From NCBI GenBank assembly GCA_963969495.1, contig OZ018321.1:195589126-195653125 (forward strand): a stretch of 64,000 nucleotides of DNA. The letters are read 5' to 3'. Below, piece by piece: positions 1 through 11,757 of this stretch (the stretch's first letter is position 1; every line of letters starts with the position of its first letter). This DNA is from Ceratothoa steindachneri. Taxonomy: Eukaryota > Arthropoda > Malacostraca > Isopoda > Cymothoidae. The notes beneath the pieces were generated by a model. It had not been told where the DNA came from, ran no database searches, and saw nothing but the letters and a program-made list of their open reading frames with translations. Made by a program: the position numbers and the translations under genes.

Positions 1-400
1 GTTTACGGACTTCACGGGAGGGCTCTTGCAGTCCTTCCAATGCTGTCTGGGTTCGCTTCACTTAGAGGATATCTCTTGGGGCGCTTGGCATTCCATTGTC
101 CCATGTGTTTCCATTTTCTAGCAGCAGAAGCAGAATTGGATAGGGTGGAACTCCTCCCTCTCATTCTGTTTGACGCTTGACTTTTAATTAAAAAGCAGGA
201 GCCTGACCTCTTTCGCTTTCTTGGACATGGATGTGTCGCTAAAGATGATTTTGAACACATGAGTATAATCACTGTTATCTCTTTCTGGAAGGTTGCAGGC
301 CCATCCCGTGAAGAACCTTGACTTCCACTTCTTGTGTAAGGGCATCCACATCTTTAAACCTTTTTGCATATAGCGTTGTATCCGGTAGGGACTTGAAGCA
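1..400 (-). pseudogene. LINE ORF1 (gag-like) fragment, minus strand
   Basis: On the minus strand, about 369 down to 12, a broken frame encodes a stretch reading YTHVFKIIFSDTSMSKKAKE. It closely matches the plus-strand stretch at about 1777-1860 (YYHVFKVIFRETNITRKAKE). Further along, cysteine- and histidine-containing sequence looks like a degenerate zinc knuckle. Reading needs at least one frame change, near 190-270. I infer ORF1 of the same LINE family as the 1.5-3.8 kb element, in the opposite orientation and cut by the window edge. ORF1 proteins of these elements bind the element's RNA in ribonucleoprotein particles. The zinc-knuckle reading is weak; the kinship with the 1.8-kb segment is stronger. 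Confidence 0.5.
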
Positions 401-690
401 ACCTGAGCATGCCAATATTTAGTCCTCTATAGACAACTTTAAATACCTTCTACCTGCTCGGTCTGCTGTGACTACTTATGGTGCGCAGCGTGACCCAAGT
501 GCTTCCATTCTGGGACAGTTTGTCCGAGAGGGTCTTCTCGGGGCAGATTTTCACTGTGTGGAAGATCCTTACTTGTGGTGATTTTTTGGTACTTGGTCCT
601 TCTTATTATGCTCTTTTCTGTGGGTCCCAAATCTTCTTCTTAGAGTTAGAATGGAATGATTTATGGGATGCTACACTATATAGTTTTTTA

Positions 691-873
691 CCTAAACATA
701 ACCGTTACAAAATTGACCAATCCTAGAAAAGGAAAATTTTAAGGGCATTCTAACCTTAGCTATTTTTCCGAACATAGGCGCTACAAAATTGACCAATCAG
801 GGATCGGGAAAATTTTAAGGGCAATTTACTATTAGCTTTTTCCCAACATAAGGGCTACAAAATTGATTAATCA
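691..873. repeat. Three-copy ~75-bp tandem repeat
   Basis: Units start at about 691, 768 and 842 (spacing 77 and 74 bp). Each carries an AACATA..GCTACAAAATTGA core, and the first two also share GGAAAATTTTAAGGGCA. The repeat lies upstream of the LINE ORF1 starting near 1.77 kb, so it may be 5'-UTR repeats of that element, although no promoter motif was recognised. The stretch 400-690 shows nothing I can name. Confidence 0.6.
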
Positions 874-1770
874 CATTCAGACGGATGGAAGATTTCACAA
901 CTCTTACTACCAAAGATTCTTTGCAAGCAATGCTGACTTTCATACTCTCTGAAGTAAGAATCAACTCTACCTGAAGAATACTCAGGAGAGACGACTACCG
1001 CCCAACAGTAGTTCGACGAGACACCTCTACAAAGACGATCTTTGCTATCTAGTCTACCCTTCTTAGGGCGACTCCGTTAGGGAAGCTTAAAGTTTCCATA
1101 GATACCCCTAAATCAGGTGCCATATCTGAACCTTGCAGCTAACTCGGCACAGGCTGAAGCTTAGCAAGGGATGGACTAGACCCGTGTGAGCGGCGGACTT
1201 GATTGTAGTGGGAGCAAACACTGTTAGGGTTAGGTGATAGGCAGATAGAAAGGGCTAACTACTAGCGATATGAATAAGCCAAGTATATAACTGGATAAAA
1301 AAACCCCACTCTTTATCTACCTTTAGCCTCTCTCTCTTTTCTTTTTTACCGATGAAGAAATCCAAGAAAAGAAGTAGGCTAGTGAATCAGTGAATTCCAC
1401 CAAACGGATCACGTTGCGCGCCCTTCTGAACGCGCAAAAGCCCAACTGGAGTAATGTATTCAGGATAATCTATGGGTAACTCGGAGTGGTACTAGTTCGG
1501 CTCTTGGACTACTCCAATTCTTGTACTGCAATTTGTCAGAATGATAAGGAGGTAGACAAGATTCTATCGGAGTGGGCCACGGAGGAGTTAGAAGGAATTG
1601 GTTTGGAGGAAAAAATTCACCACCAAATTGAGACACAATAAACAGTCTATTTTAGGTGAATCGATGCTTGGATAGGTGAACACAAGGCCGACGAAATTAA
1701 AGAAGAAATCAAGCCAGCTAAGAACCAAGCCAAGTAAAAGAAGTCATTAAATATACTAATCGCAACAACA
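874..1770 (+). other. Non-coding stretch, probable LINE 5' region
   Basis: No open frame or known domain is visible. The sequence is GC-richer than the flanking intronic DNA and leads into the ORF1 remnant, so it is most simply the 5' untranslated region and early ORF1 of that LINE, too degraded to read. Confidence 0.3.
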
Positions 1771-2708
1771 ATAATGAATATTACCATGTTTTTAAAGTAA
1801 TCTTTCGAGAAACCAACATTACAAGGAAGGCTAAAGAGACCGGCCTAATGGCATTTCATCTGAATATAACCCTTGAGCAGACAAAACGAAGACTTGTTTA
1901 GCGTGCAAACATGCGTTAATTGTTTCGCTTTGGAAAAACACTTAAGTACAGAATGCCTCTTGAAAGATATCAAGTGGTGCAGTAAAAAAACTAATATGTG
2001 GTACAAATGTGACTCTCAAATCAAGAACTGAATGAATTGCAATGGAAGTCACCGCACGATGGCGATGGCTTGCCCAAGAAAACGAAACATACTTGAAAAC
2101 AAGAGAAAGGAAAAAACCTGGCTAGAACAGATGCAAAACTTCACTTTCGATAAGGTCGCAAAGCCAACAGCACTACAAATACAACCGGCAATAAACATAA
2201 TCGAGATAAAACAGGGGGAATCGCTGAAACTACTGGCATGTATCCTGCATGATCACATGTTTAACGTAGCCAATCCAGGTTCGTACTCAAGGGAACTGAA
2301 CATAGTGCTGAAGAACAACGGGCTCTAACAAGTGTGGTTCCTCAAGAACCCTTCCTCGTCAGATATATTAACCGTAAAATACAGGCCCACGTCAACAAAA
2401 CAGGCACATACACAGCAAAATCCATGAGCCAGATGAAGGCACAGCTTCCCCGCCAAGCGAAACCAGAAGATCCAAGGCGCAGGCAAAATATGCACCAATG
2501 CATAGAAGAAGTTATGGAGGTTGAGACTACCCCAGTAGACAGCAACCGCGAAAAGGCTGCCTCAACTGTCCGAGCTGAAACCCACGAAGAAACGAGCGAG
2601 GTATCCACCACTGAGACACTTGAGGAGAGAGGAGAAGAAAACCAGGATTTTAACTTAAGTTTTTCACTTCGGAGGAAAGGCACTTCCCAGAAACCAATAA
2701 TGAATTAA
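1770..2708 (+). pseudogene. LINE ORF1 with CCHC-type zinc knuckles (broken)
   Basis: Piecewise translation shows a conserved block at 1777-1860 (HVFKVIFRETNITRKAKE), then at about 1905-2090 cysteine/histidine motifs (CVNCFALEKHLSTEC, and later CNGSHRTMAMACPRKR) that fit tandem zinc knuckles. A basic segment follows, and an acidic, Thr/Glu-rich tail at 2334-2708 in another frame. Stops and at least one frameshift interrupt it. Zinc-knuckle ORF1 proteins are known in Jockey/I/R1-type LINEs, where they bind the element RNA. Directly downstream is the endonuclease of the same element. Non-functional as it stands. Confidence 0.6.
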
Positions 2709-3830
2709 TTCCGGGGATAAAGAGAGGCTTCGTTAAATACGAATTCGAGGGCCCATATACTGACCGCGAGGTCTATAAAATAATTAATGTTGGCAATCTG
2801 GTAATTCTTCAAGATGTGTCACATAGATACAAGAAAGTAGTTCAAGAAGAAGTGTAGCTGGAGAGCGAATTCGCCCATTGAACGGTAAACCAACAAGGCT
2901 GAAAGGAGGCTGAGTCAAGAGGAAAATACACCAAAATAATGGCCCAACCTGAAGATTAAAGATAGTCAGCCGCAATGTGGCGAGCTGGAACGAGAAGAGG
3001 CATTTTATAAGCAACGCCTACTCAAATGAAGATTTCGAGATAATAATGCTGAATTAAATTAATATAGACTCAGAAGCGAATAAAATCAAGCTATTCAACT
3101 GCACCATCATCGCAAAAACACCAAAGATTTCCAATTTGACGGCGTCGGAATCGCAGTAAAAAATGATACCAGATTCACCAAGCTCAAGAATTTGGACGAA
3201 GCTTACCTGGCGATTGCATAAGGACCTTCATGGACTTTTTGCCCTGCCGCAATTTCATGGATGTTTTAGGGCGAAAAGATCGGGCGATATTCATGAGGGA
3301 TTTAAACGCCTGCAGCAGATCTTCGAGATATTGAAGCAATTTCAACAAGGCAGGTAAAAACCTAGTTAGATTGCTTGAAAGAAGAATAGTCATTCGAATC
3401 GAACCAGAATTTCCAACATACTTTGGACCGAATAGAGCCACCAAACCCGATATTGTTATTGCTACTCCAGATCTACAGTTTAATTATCTCGTTGAGAAAG
3501 GGCCCCCATCGACCAGCGATCACGAGGGGAATGTTCGACATTTCTCCGGACGAAAACGAGGACTTCGATAGGGATCATGACTTATGAATCTTCGACGAAC
3601 TGGAACAACATCGCCTTAAGATCGTCCCTACTGACACTAGAGGAGCAAGGAATTGAAACGGTGACCCTAGGAGAGCTTAAAAGTCCTCTCCTTAATACCA
3701 AATATATGGAATTCTTCAAAAAACCGCGTATATGTTATCAACATGAAAGCTTAACTGTTAATGAGCGTGCTCAATGTCAAGTAACCTACATTGGTGAGGT
3801 CATTAACCCTTAATCACACTATCAAATATG
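2709..3830 (+). pseudogene. LINE ORF2, apurinic-type endonuclease part (broken, RT absent)
   Basis: Across two or more frames the segment 2970-3570 reads as an exonuclease-endonuclease-phosphatase domain: an N-terminal ASWNEKRHFISNA block, then DLNA (GDFN-like), then TKPDIVIATPDL, then the SDH-type motif PPSTSDHEG at about 3509-3535. In LINEs this domain nicks target DNA for reverse transcription. Stop codons and frameshifts lie at about 2990-3330 and after 3570. No reverse transcriptase follows; the sequence passes into AT-rich DNA near 3.83 kb, so the copy is 3'-truncated or rearranged. Which clade it belongs to (R1, I, Jockey or other) is not decided by what I can read. Confidence 0.65.
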
Positions 3831-5060
3831 TATTGATTTACATGAAACACACTGTATATACTTCTATACAAGTTTCTGCCTGAGAAAGAAGTTTCTATTT
3901 TTATAATTAGAATGAATACATTTCACAAATAGTCTGATTTCCATATTTGATTAATTGAATTTTAATTTGTTTGGCGGTTCGGATAGAAAATTAAATTTGA
4001 ATTTGTTGTAAGTCATAGATATTTAAAAAAAACTAGTGCTAAATTTGTTCTCTGCGTGTAAAATTTACTTTGTTTTTTATCTTTTTTTTAAAATATCGCC
4101 TGTCTTTAAATTAATAAATTGGTTTTCTATTCAAAAATATTCTCCAGCGGTTTTAGAGTAAATAAATGATTTTCAAAAAATAAAAGTTTGAATTCAAATA
4201 TTGATTTTAAATGAGAATTAAAATTCCAATTATGTTTCTAGAAAAATTTAACATCATAAAATTTAGTATGAAAAAATATGCACGGAAATTAAAATACGTA
4301 ATAATTTTTCCGCTCCAAATTAATAAACTGAACAAGAAAATTTAAATATTAAATAAAAAAAATTAATTGATTCTCGCACTTTATTTTTTGATCTATTTTT
4401 CTATTCCGTCACAATTAATTTAACATGTGGAACAATAAAATTAAAAAATAAATTAAAACACCAACGAAATATAAATATTCATTTAAAATCTTTCTATTTA
4501 TTCATTCCTTTCTATTTCCATCACTTTACTCAGGAAATAATGATAATTTAGGAAATAACAAATAAGGAATAAGAATTTATATTGCGCTATATATATTTCC
4601 ATTCCTCAATCGTCATTGGTAGATATCTCTCTCTCTCTCTCTCTTCACATAATATTCACGAATATGGAAAGATAAAATTAAAGAAAATAAAAATTTAAAC
4701 AGCCTTAGAAAATAAATCCCTTTTTATAGCTATCTGTCTATCATAATCTTTCTTTAGAGAAAAAGCATCATTAATAAAATATAACATAAAATAAAAAAAA
4801 AATTACGTTGGGATATAGATTTTTCTCTCCAACTGTCTCTCACTCTCTGTTGTCTCTTATTTTCTCCCCCTCTTTATCTCTCTCTTTCTTGACATAACAT
4901 TCATGGGAAAGGGGGAAAAAAATAGAATTGAAAATTAAAAATAAATTTAGAAATAAATATTCCTTTATCGCTCTATAAATATCTCTGTCTGTTTTTGTAC
5001 ATAACTATCTGTCTTTATCTCTTCTCCGTAGCCTCATATTCGCAGCCTTAAGGTCTCTTA
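3831..5060. other. AT-rich stretch with CT microsatellite
   Basis: Strongly AT-rich with no usable frame. Short (CT)n runs occur at about 4628-4645 and 4860-4890. I see no gene or TE domain. Confidence 0.6.
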
Positions 5061-5099
5061 TACTACCACATGGATATTCTTCGTTCCGTGACGTTCAGC

Positions 5100-5800
5100 G
5101 CCTGGGACAGTGATCGAGCTACTGCATTACTTTTTTTATCGATCCTTCGTTCGTTCGAAGCTCGACTACAGATTAAAGTTCTATGCATCCGCAACCGAGC
5201 GGGAATTGCGTAAGGTGGAGTCGATCCACCATACCGGCCTTCACCCAGCAACTGGTGCCTTCCGCATGTCCCTCATTGAGAGCTTACTTGTCGACGCTTG
5301 GGATATGCCACTCGCCTTACGCCGAGGGGAACCTAAAGTTGCGAGCCATTGCGCTGTGACTGTTCTCATGGACCTACTCCCAATGCCGTGACGGCTTGAG
5401 GTTGCTTTCTGTCGTCTCCGAATTGGACACACTCGCGAAACGCACCGCTCTTTGATAGAGCGTTCACCTACACCTTATTTTGACGACTGCGTTGTCCCCC
5501 AGACTGCTTGGCACATTCTTGTCGAATATTCCAGTCCGGGTGATCTTCGCACACGTTACGTGAGCGGGGTCGCTACGCCGGAGTGCGCTTCCTTCTTGTC
5601 GGCTTATCTTGTTTTTTGTTTTTATTTGTTGCTCTTGTTCCTTTTTTTAGCCTATTTGCTTTTGTTCCTTTTGATCTTTATTTTTTGGTAAGATATTGTT
5701 ACTTGTTTTTTTAATCTAGCCTAGTAGTAGGTTGTGGTGTGATTACAGCAACCTATGCACTAGTAGGCAGTCGCCAGATGGGCTCTTCAAATAAATAAAA
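5100..5800 (+). pseudogene. LINE 3' end: RT thumb joined to C-terminus, RNase H missing
   Basis: Positions 5110-5330 encode a reverse-transcriptase thumb-like segment (RSKLDYRLKFYASATERELR, then ESIHHTGLHPATGAFR). From about 5407 the frame changes and encodes the usual C-terminal tail (RLRIGHTRETHRSLIE, then VVPQTAWHILVEYSSPGDLR). In I/LOA/Jockey-type elements with an RNase H that domain lies between these two parts; here nothing separates them, so it has been deleted. The 3' region ends near 5800 in an AAATAAATAAAAATAAT tail, consistent with a LINE 3' terminus. The better-filled relative is at 46.75-49.2 kb. Confidence 0.65.
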
Positions 5801-5998
5801 ATAATCATCTCTTCTCATTTAGAAAAGAATCATCTTTAAGGAAAACAAAAAATCACAATCGAGTAAAATAGGGACAATTTTTGTGGCCTCACTGTTATCA
5901 AGGAGGGAGAAACGATCGGTGCGAGCCTAAAATATATGATTTCTTAGATCTTCTCTTAGGAAAGATCTAAGAGTGTAACTTCGAAAGAGAATTAAGTC

Positions 5999-8238
5999 AC
6001 CTCAAAATAAATTCCGACCTGTTATTTGGACTTTTTTTCATCTCCCTCAGTCACCTCAAAATAAATTCTGACATGTTTTTCGGGCTGTTTTTTATCTTCC
6101 TCCATCACCTCAAAATAAATTATGACCTGTTTTTAGGACTGTTTTCATCTCCCTCCGTCACCTCAAAATAAATTCTGACCTGTTTTTCGGACTGTTTTTC
6201 GTCTCTCTCCATCACTTCAGAATAAATTTTGCCCTCCTTTTTGGGCTGTTTTTCATCTTCCTCCATCACCTCAAAATAAATTCTAACCTGTTTTTCGGAC
6301 TGCGTTTAATCTCCCTTCATCACCTCAAAATAAATTATGACCTGTTTTTTGGGCTGTTTTTCATCTCTCTCCATCACCTCAAAATAAATTCTGACCTGTT
6401 TTTCGGACTGTTTTTATCTCCCTCCATCACCTTCCCCAAAAGTTCTGACCTGTTTTTCGGGACTGTTTTTCATCTCCCTCCATCACCTCAAAATAAATTC
6501 TGACCTCTTTTACCGACCTGTTATTTGGACTGTTTTTCATCTCCCTCCATCACCTCAAAATAAATTCTGACCTCTTTTACCGACCTGTTATTTGGACTGT
6601 TTTTCATCTCCCTCAGTCACCTCAAGATAAATTCTGACCTGTTATTCAGACTTTTTTCATCTCCCTCAGTCACCTCAAAATAAATTCCGACCTGTTATTT
6701 AGATTGTTTTTCATCTCCCTCAGTCACCTCAAAATAAATTCCGACCTGTTATTTGGACTGTTTTTCATCTCCCTCAGTCACCTCAAAATAAATTCTGACC
6801 TGTTATTCAGGCTGTTTTTCATCTCCCTCAGTCACCTCATAATAAATTCCGACCTGTTATTTGGACTGTTTTTCATCTCCCTCAGTCACCTCAAAATAAA
6901 TTCCGACCTGTTATTCGGACTGTTTTTCATCTCCCTCAGTCACCTCAAAATAAATTCCGACCTGTTATTTGGACTGTTTTTCATCTCCCTCAGTCACCTC
7001 AAAATAAATTCCGACCTGATATTTGGACTGTTTTTCATCTCCCTCAGTCACCTCATAATAAATTCCGACCTGTTATTTGGACTGTTTTTCATCTCCCTCA
7101 GTCACCTCAAAATAAATTCCGACCTGTTATTCGGACTGTTTTTCATCTCCCTCAGTCACCTCAAAATAAATTCCGACCTGTTATTTGGACTGTTTTTCAT
7201 CTCCCTCAGTCACCTCAAAATAAATTCAGACCTTTTATTTGGACGTTTTTTCATCTCCCCCAGTCACCTCAAAATAAATTCTGACCTGTTATTCGGACTG
7301 TTTTTAATCTCCCTCAGTCACTTTAAAATAAATTCCGACCTGATATTTGGACTGTTTTTCATCTCCCTCAGTCACCTCAAAATAAATTCCGACCTGTTAT
7401 TTGGACTGTTTTTCATCTCCCTCAGTCACCTCAAAATAAATTCCGACCTGTTATTCGGACTGTTTTTCATCTCCCTCAGTCACCTCAAAATAAATTCCGA
7501 CCTGTTATTTGGACTGTTTTTCATCTCCCTCAGTCACCTCAAAATAAATTCAGACCTTTTATTTGGACGTTTTTTCATCTCCCCCAGTCACCTCAAAATA
7601 AATTCTGACCTGTTATTCGGACTGTTTTTAATCTCCCTCAGTCACTTTAAAATAAATTCCGACCTGATATTTGGACTGTTTTTCATCTCCCTCAGTCACC
7701 TCAAAATAAATTCCGACCTGTTATTTGGACTGTTTTTCATCTCCCTTAGTCACCTCAAAATAAATTCTGACCTCTTTTTCGGACTATTTATCTCCCTTCA
7801 TCACCTCAAAATAAATTCTGACCTGTTATTCGGACTGTTTTTTATCTCCCTCCATCACCTCAAAAAAAAATTCTGACATGTTTTTTTGGTTGTTTTTTAT
7901 CTTCCTGCATCATCTCAAATAAATTATGACCTGTTTTTCGGACTGTTTTCCTCTCCCTCCGTCACCTTAAAATAAATTCTGACCTGTTTTTCGGACTGTT
8001 TTTCATCTCTCTCCATCACTTCAAAATACATTCTGACATGTTTTTTGGGCTGTTTTTCATCTTCCTCCATCACCTCAAAATAAATTCCGACCTCTTTTTA
8101 TACTGCTTTTAATCTCCCTTCATCACCTCAAAATAAATTATGACCTGTTTTTCGGGCTGTTTTTCATCTCCCTCCATCACCTCAAAATAAATTCTGACCT
8201 GTTTTTCGGCCTGTTTATCTCCCTTCATCACCTCAAAA
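5999..8238. repeat. 54-bp minisatellite, about 41 copies
   Basis: The unit includes CACCTCAAAATAAATTCYGA and TCATCTCCCTCAGT, and repeats every 54 bp from about 6000 to 8238. Copies at 6700-7780 are the most uniform; those on both flanks are more diverged, with indels. Higher-order duplication is visible: the CCTCATAATAAATT variant recurs 216 bp apart (6835 and 7051), and a TAAATTCAGA variant block recurs 324 bp apart (7221 and 7545), which are 4 and 6 units. Because 54 is a multiple of three, a 390-codon frame stays open at 6704-7876. That frame is a by-product of the period and I do not call it a gene. Confidence 0.95.
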
Positions 8239-9190
8239 TCCCCCGATGAAAATTGATGACTATATTTTGTTTAAAATTTTCTAGACTTCATCAAATGGCT
8301 AAGAAAAGAAAATTCTTTATTAAAACGCAGTGATGTCTTTTTAAAGGATGGATTATACAGAGAGTAAAATATTGGCTCGAAACTTTTTTAGAACCATGGG
8401 AAATTGGAATTTTAGAATATCATCATCAATAATCATCACTTACTCTATAATTTAAGAAGGGGATTTTTTTTTTAGCATTTGAATAATAATTTAATCTTAG
8501 TTTGGTTATGACTTATTTTTTTATCAAAATTATTTTTAAAACCCAAAGAATTACAAATGGTGAAGTTCAGAAAATTTAATTTTATATATCTTCTTCTATA
8601 ACTATATTTTAGCAACGTGATATTTTGAAAGGGAGGAAATTTAGTTTAGAGTTCCTTTTTAAAATTATTATAATTGGCGAAGTTCAGAAAATTTATAAAA
8701 ATTTAACCATGGCTGCCTTTTTTAAGATTTTAAATTTTAATCTTAGTAGCGGAGCGCAAGCTCTGTCCCGTAGGGGGGAACTGGCGAACCATTGTCTGTT
8801 TTTTTATACACGATAAACGGAATTTTAGAATAAGATTTTGAAAATAAAGAAAATTTGACTTTTAGATTAATCAATTTTCCTTTGCAAAATTCACAATTTT
8901 TAATTAGACTTTATCGATCTCTGAATTACTAGAAAGCCTCTGTGCCAAATACTAGATTATAATTCATTTTGAGAATACCAGTTATTTTTTTTCCATAGAT
9001 ATGAATAATACCACTTCACATTTTTCAGTGGCTGTATTCCCCTAAACCACAGGTTTTGTTCTAAAAAAAAAATCCGAAATATATTAATCCTTTTTTTCGT
9101 TGTTGCAAGAGTTTAATCATATTATAGAGGTAATTATATTTTATTTATTCAATTAACTTATTCTAAATCAGTTATATTTGTATATCTGAA
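8239..9190. other. AT-rich stretch without recognisable feature
   Basis: AT-rich with short runs of A and T and no recognisable coding, RNA or TE signal. The 63-codon frame at 8625-8816 has no domain and looks accidental. Confidence 0.5.
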
Positions 9191-11160
9191 TACTCTATAT
9201 TTTTCTATCTCCGTTGGAGAGTCTCGTATCGTTTCTTTACTGTCTCTATGCCGTCTCTCTTCGTATCTATCTCTCTTGTCTGTTTAATATTTACTTCTCT
9301 ATGTCTGTCGCTATGCCGTCTTTCTATTTGTATGTATGTTAACCTCCCTCTTATTATTAACCTTTCTATGTCTGTATTAAATCTTTTTATCTACTTGTCT
9401 GTCACTGAGCCTCTATCTTTACGGTCAACTTTCTCTGCCTGTTTGTATGCCGCCTCCGTATTTATCTATCTGTATGTTTACCTCTTTCTTACCGGTTACG
9501 TTTCGCTTTATTTATGACATCTATCTACATGTCTGAAACTATCCTCTCTCCTATCAGTTATAAGTTACCATTATGTGTCTGCCTAACTGCCGTCTATTTA
9601 TTTATGAGCATCACGCTTCTTCCCTCAGCCGTAGGACGACTGAAAAAAGAGAAAAAAGACCGACAAAAAATAATGCACAAGAGAGAGAGAGAGCGAGAGT
9701 ACAAAAACACATGGAAGAAATATGTACAAAGAGAGAGTGGCGCTTCCTAATGGTCAGGTGATTTCTATCTGGGGGGTGATGGTTGAACAGAGATTAAAAT
9801 TCAGGAGATAATCAATTTAAGCCTCCTCAACTACCAAATGACTTGATTCAGTCATTCGAGTTATAAATAAATTCTGCTTTTTCCTCCTTTGACGCTTTTT
9901 TAGTAGAAATCATGTATTTAAATATAGCAATAGACTATTCACATGAATGTACATAAAATTTTAAATTTTATACAAACTTTATTACAAGAGGAATGACTTC
10001 TTCAGTATTAGTAGTTTTGAGGGAATTTGCGAAGCTAAGGCTGTTTTAAGATTATGTTTTCCAAAGAATATTGATACATTTGAGGGGATTGAAAAGAAAA
10101 ATAATGCAATTAAGCTGAGACCCATTTCTACTGCAGTTATAGGGACTAATTTCATGTTTTTTAGTTTTTAGGGTACAAAAAACTGTTATTATATCTTGCA
10201 AATGCACTTCGTCTATCTAGCTTTAACCTCTCTTTTATTAGTTAACTCTGTTTGTATGTTTTCTATCTATAGTTCACTTAGCCTATCTCTTATCAGTTCC
10301 TTTGCCTCGTCATAAGACAAATATCTCTATCTCTCTCTCTCTCTCTTGGATGCTTTCTTTTGAAATATCTTTCTCTCTTATCAGCTACCTTTTGCTCTCT
10401 GTGTGTATGCCGTCTCTCTAACTTTTTGTTTCTTTGCTTATCTCTTATCACTTACCTTTATCTCTCTTTGTCTCTGATAGCCTCTTTGTTATCAATTTAA
10501 TTTAATTTTGTTATCTATATGACATATATCTATTTATATATCTTCATATCCGTATTTAGACACTTTCAGTTATTTTTCTGTCTGTTTCCCTTCTGTCTCT
10601 TAATCTATATCCATCTATCTGTCTCTCTGTTAGCCTCTTTCTTATCAGTTACGTATAGGATATCCATTTATTTGTTTGTCTCTTAGCTTCTGTCTTATCA
10701 GTCACCTCTCTCTGCATGTTTGTGTTTGTATACCGTCTCTATATCTAAAAATATCTTAGTCTGTCTGATAGCCTCTTTCTTATGACTTGCGTTTATTTGT
10801 CTGTATGAGAATTACTTTTGTCTCCTACCCCTATCCCTTCTCAGTTACATTTCTCTGCCTACCTGTATGCCGTTTTCTATCTAACTCTCCCTTAGTCTCT
10901 CTCCTATTAGTAACTTTTGTCTGTCTCTATGTATGTCATGTGTTTATCTGCCTCTCTTATGGCCTTTCTCATATCAGTTATGTTTTCATGGTTATCTATA
11001 TGCATGTCGTCTGTCTATCTCTTTCTCTTTTGAATTCTCTCATTCCATTTACGTTACTCTGGCTGGTTGTGTGTACGACGTCTGTCTCTCTTTTGGTTTC
11101 TCTCATGGCATCAGTCTTTTAGCCAAGCTATCTCTTTTTTTTTCTTTTGTCCTATGAATC
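9190..11160. repeat. Pyrimidine-rich degenerate CTAT/CTGT simple repeat
   Basis: From 9190 to 9620 and again from 10190 to 11160 the plus strand is made of loosely repeated TCTATCTGTCTGTATG-like words with a recurring TATGCCGTCTCT. A (CT)n tract lies at about 10323-10347. The interruption at 9620-10190 is ordinary AT-rich DNA with a GAGA run at 9681-9695. Open frames in this region (for example 10787-11122) are low-complexity and I do not treat them as genes. Confidence 0.8.
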
Positions 11161-11289
11161 AGAATGCATGTCTATCTATCCGTTTGCTAGCAATGATTCC
11201 AGGGCACACCAATTAATATTCTCTCGTCACCACTACATTAGTTTTTTCACCGTATTTAGCTCTCTTTTTTTACACCCTATAGAGTCCTT

Positions 11290-11633
11290 GAATTTTCATT
11301 CCTCCTTAAAGGAGATTGAATCTGATGAATGCTTCATCCTCGAGAGGCAAGATCACCCGCCTTTCTCTCCATAGGTAATTAAAGCTGATAAATATCAGGG
11401 GTTTAATTCTTGAGAGGCAAGGTCACCCTCGAATAGAATGAAGGATAAAAAAAATCACGTGTTTTCATCCTTACGAGGCGAGATTATCCTCCTCCTCGAA
11501 GAAAAGTAAGGCTGACAAATGATCACGTGCTTTCATTTCGAGAGGTAATTTCACCCTGGAATTCTCCCTGGAATTCACCCTTTTCCTCGAAGAGAATTAA
11601 AGTTAATTTATCATGTGTTTTTCTCCTCGACAG
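11290..11633. repeat. Degenerate ~80-bp tandem repeat ending at a splice acceptor
   Basis: Four to five diverged units repeat the pattern GAATTAAAGCTGATAAAT..ATCACGTGTTTTCATCCTCGAGAGGCAAGGTCACCCT. The TCATCCTCGAGAGGCAAG part recurs near 11333, 11410, 11474 and 11550. The last unit becomes TTTTTCTCCTCGACAG, the acceptor of the exon at 11634, and that exon begins with a similar GACGAGAGGCAAGGC word at 11650-11664. Confidence 0.6.
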
Positions 11634-11757
11634 GAACATACGATGACGAGAGGCAAGGCGTAGTTTCCGGCATCGTCAAAATACCATGCCCATTCAAGGA
11701 TGGCAAGGTCAAAGCTGTATCTTGGTTTAAAGACGACGTGTCAAATGGCATTTACAA
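11634..11757 (+). CDS. Ig gene exon: N-terminal half of the first Ig domain (Sidestep-like)
   Basis: The 124-nt exon is bounded by TTTTTCTCCTCGACAG and GTGAGT. Read with two leading bases completing a split codon, it stays open for 40 codons. It includes GIVKIPCPF, with the B-strand cysteine of an Ig fold, and VSWFKDD, with the conserved core tryptophan, and ends GIY plus a split codon. Joined to the next exon the sequence reads GIYNFDASN, which resembles the PIYSxDxRG step of Sidestep Ig1 domains as I remember that family. Side-family proteins are cell-surface Ig proteins that bind Beat receptors on axons. Upstream exons with the signal peptide were not found and lie outside the window or are too short to see. 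Entry is in phase 1, exit in phase 2. The Ig call is firm; Sidestep kinship is an inference. Confidence 0.82.

Noticed and set aside
6704..7876. 390-codon open frame made of 18-residue repeats
   Set aside because: It follows directly from a 54-bp minisatellite whose period is a multiple of three. Flanking units with indels break it, and it has no start context or exon signals.
5999..8238. CRISPR-like array
   Set aside because: The repeats are contiguous with no unique spacers, and the sequence is animal nuclear DNA.
9248..11157. Hydrophobic open frames resembling membrane proteins
   Set aside because: They are translations of pyrimidine-rich simple sequence (Leu/Ser/Phe-rich in every frame), with no family resemblance.
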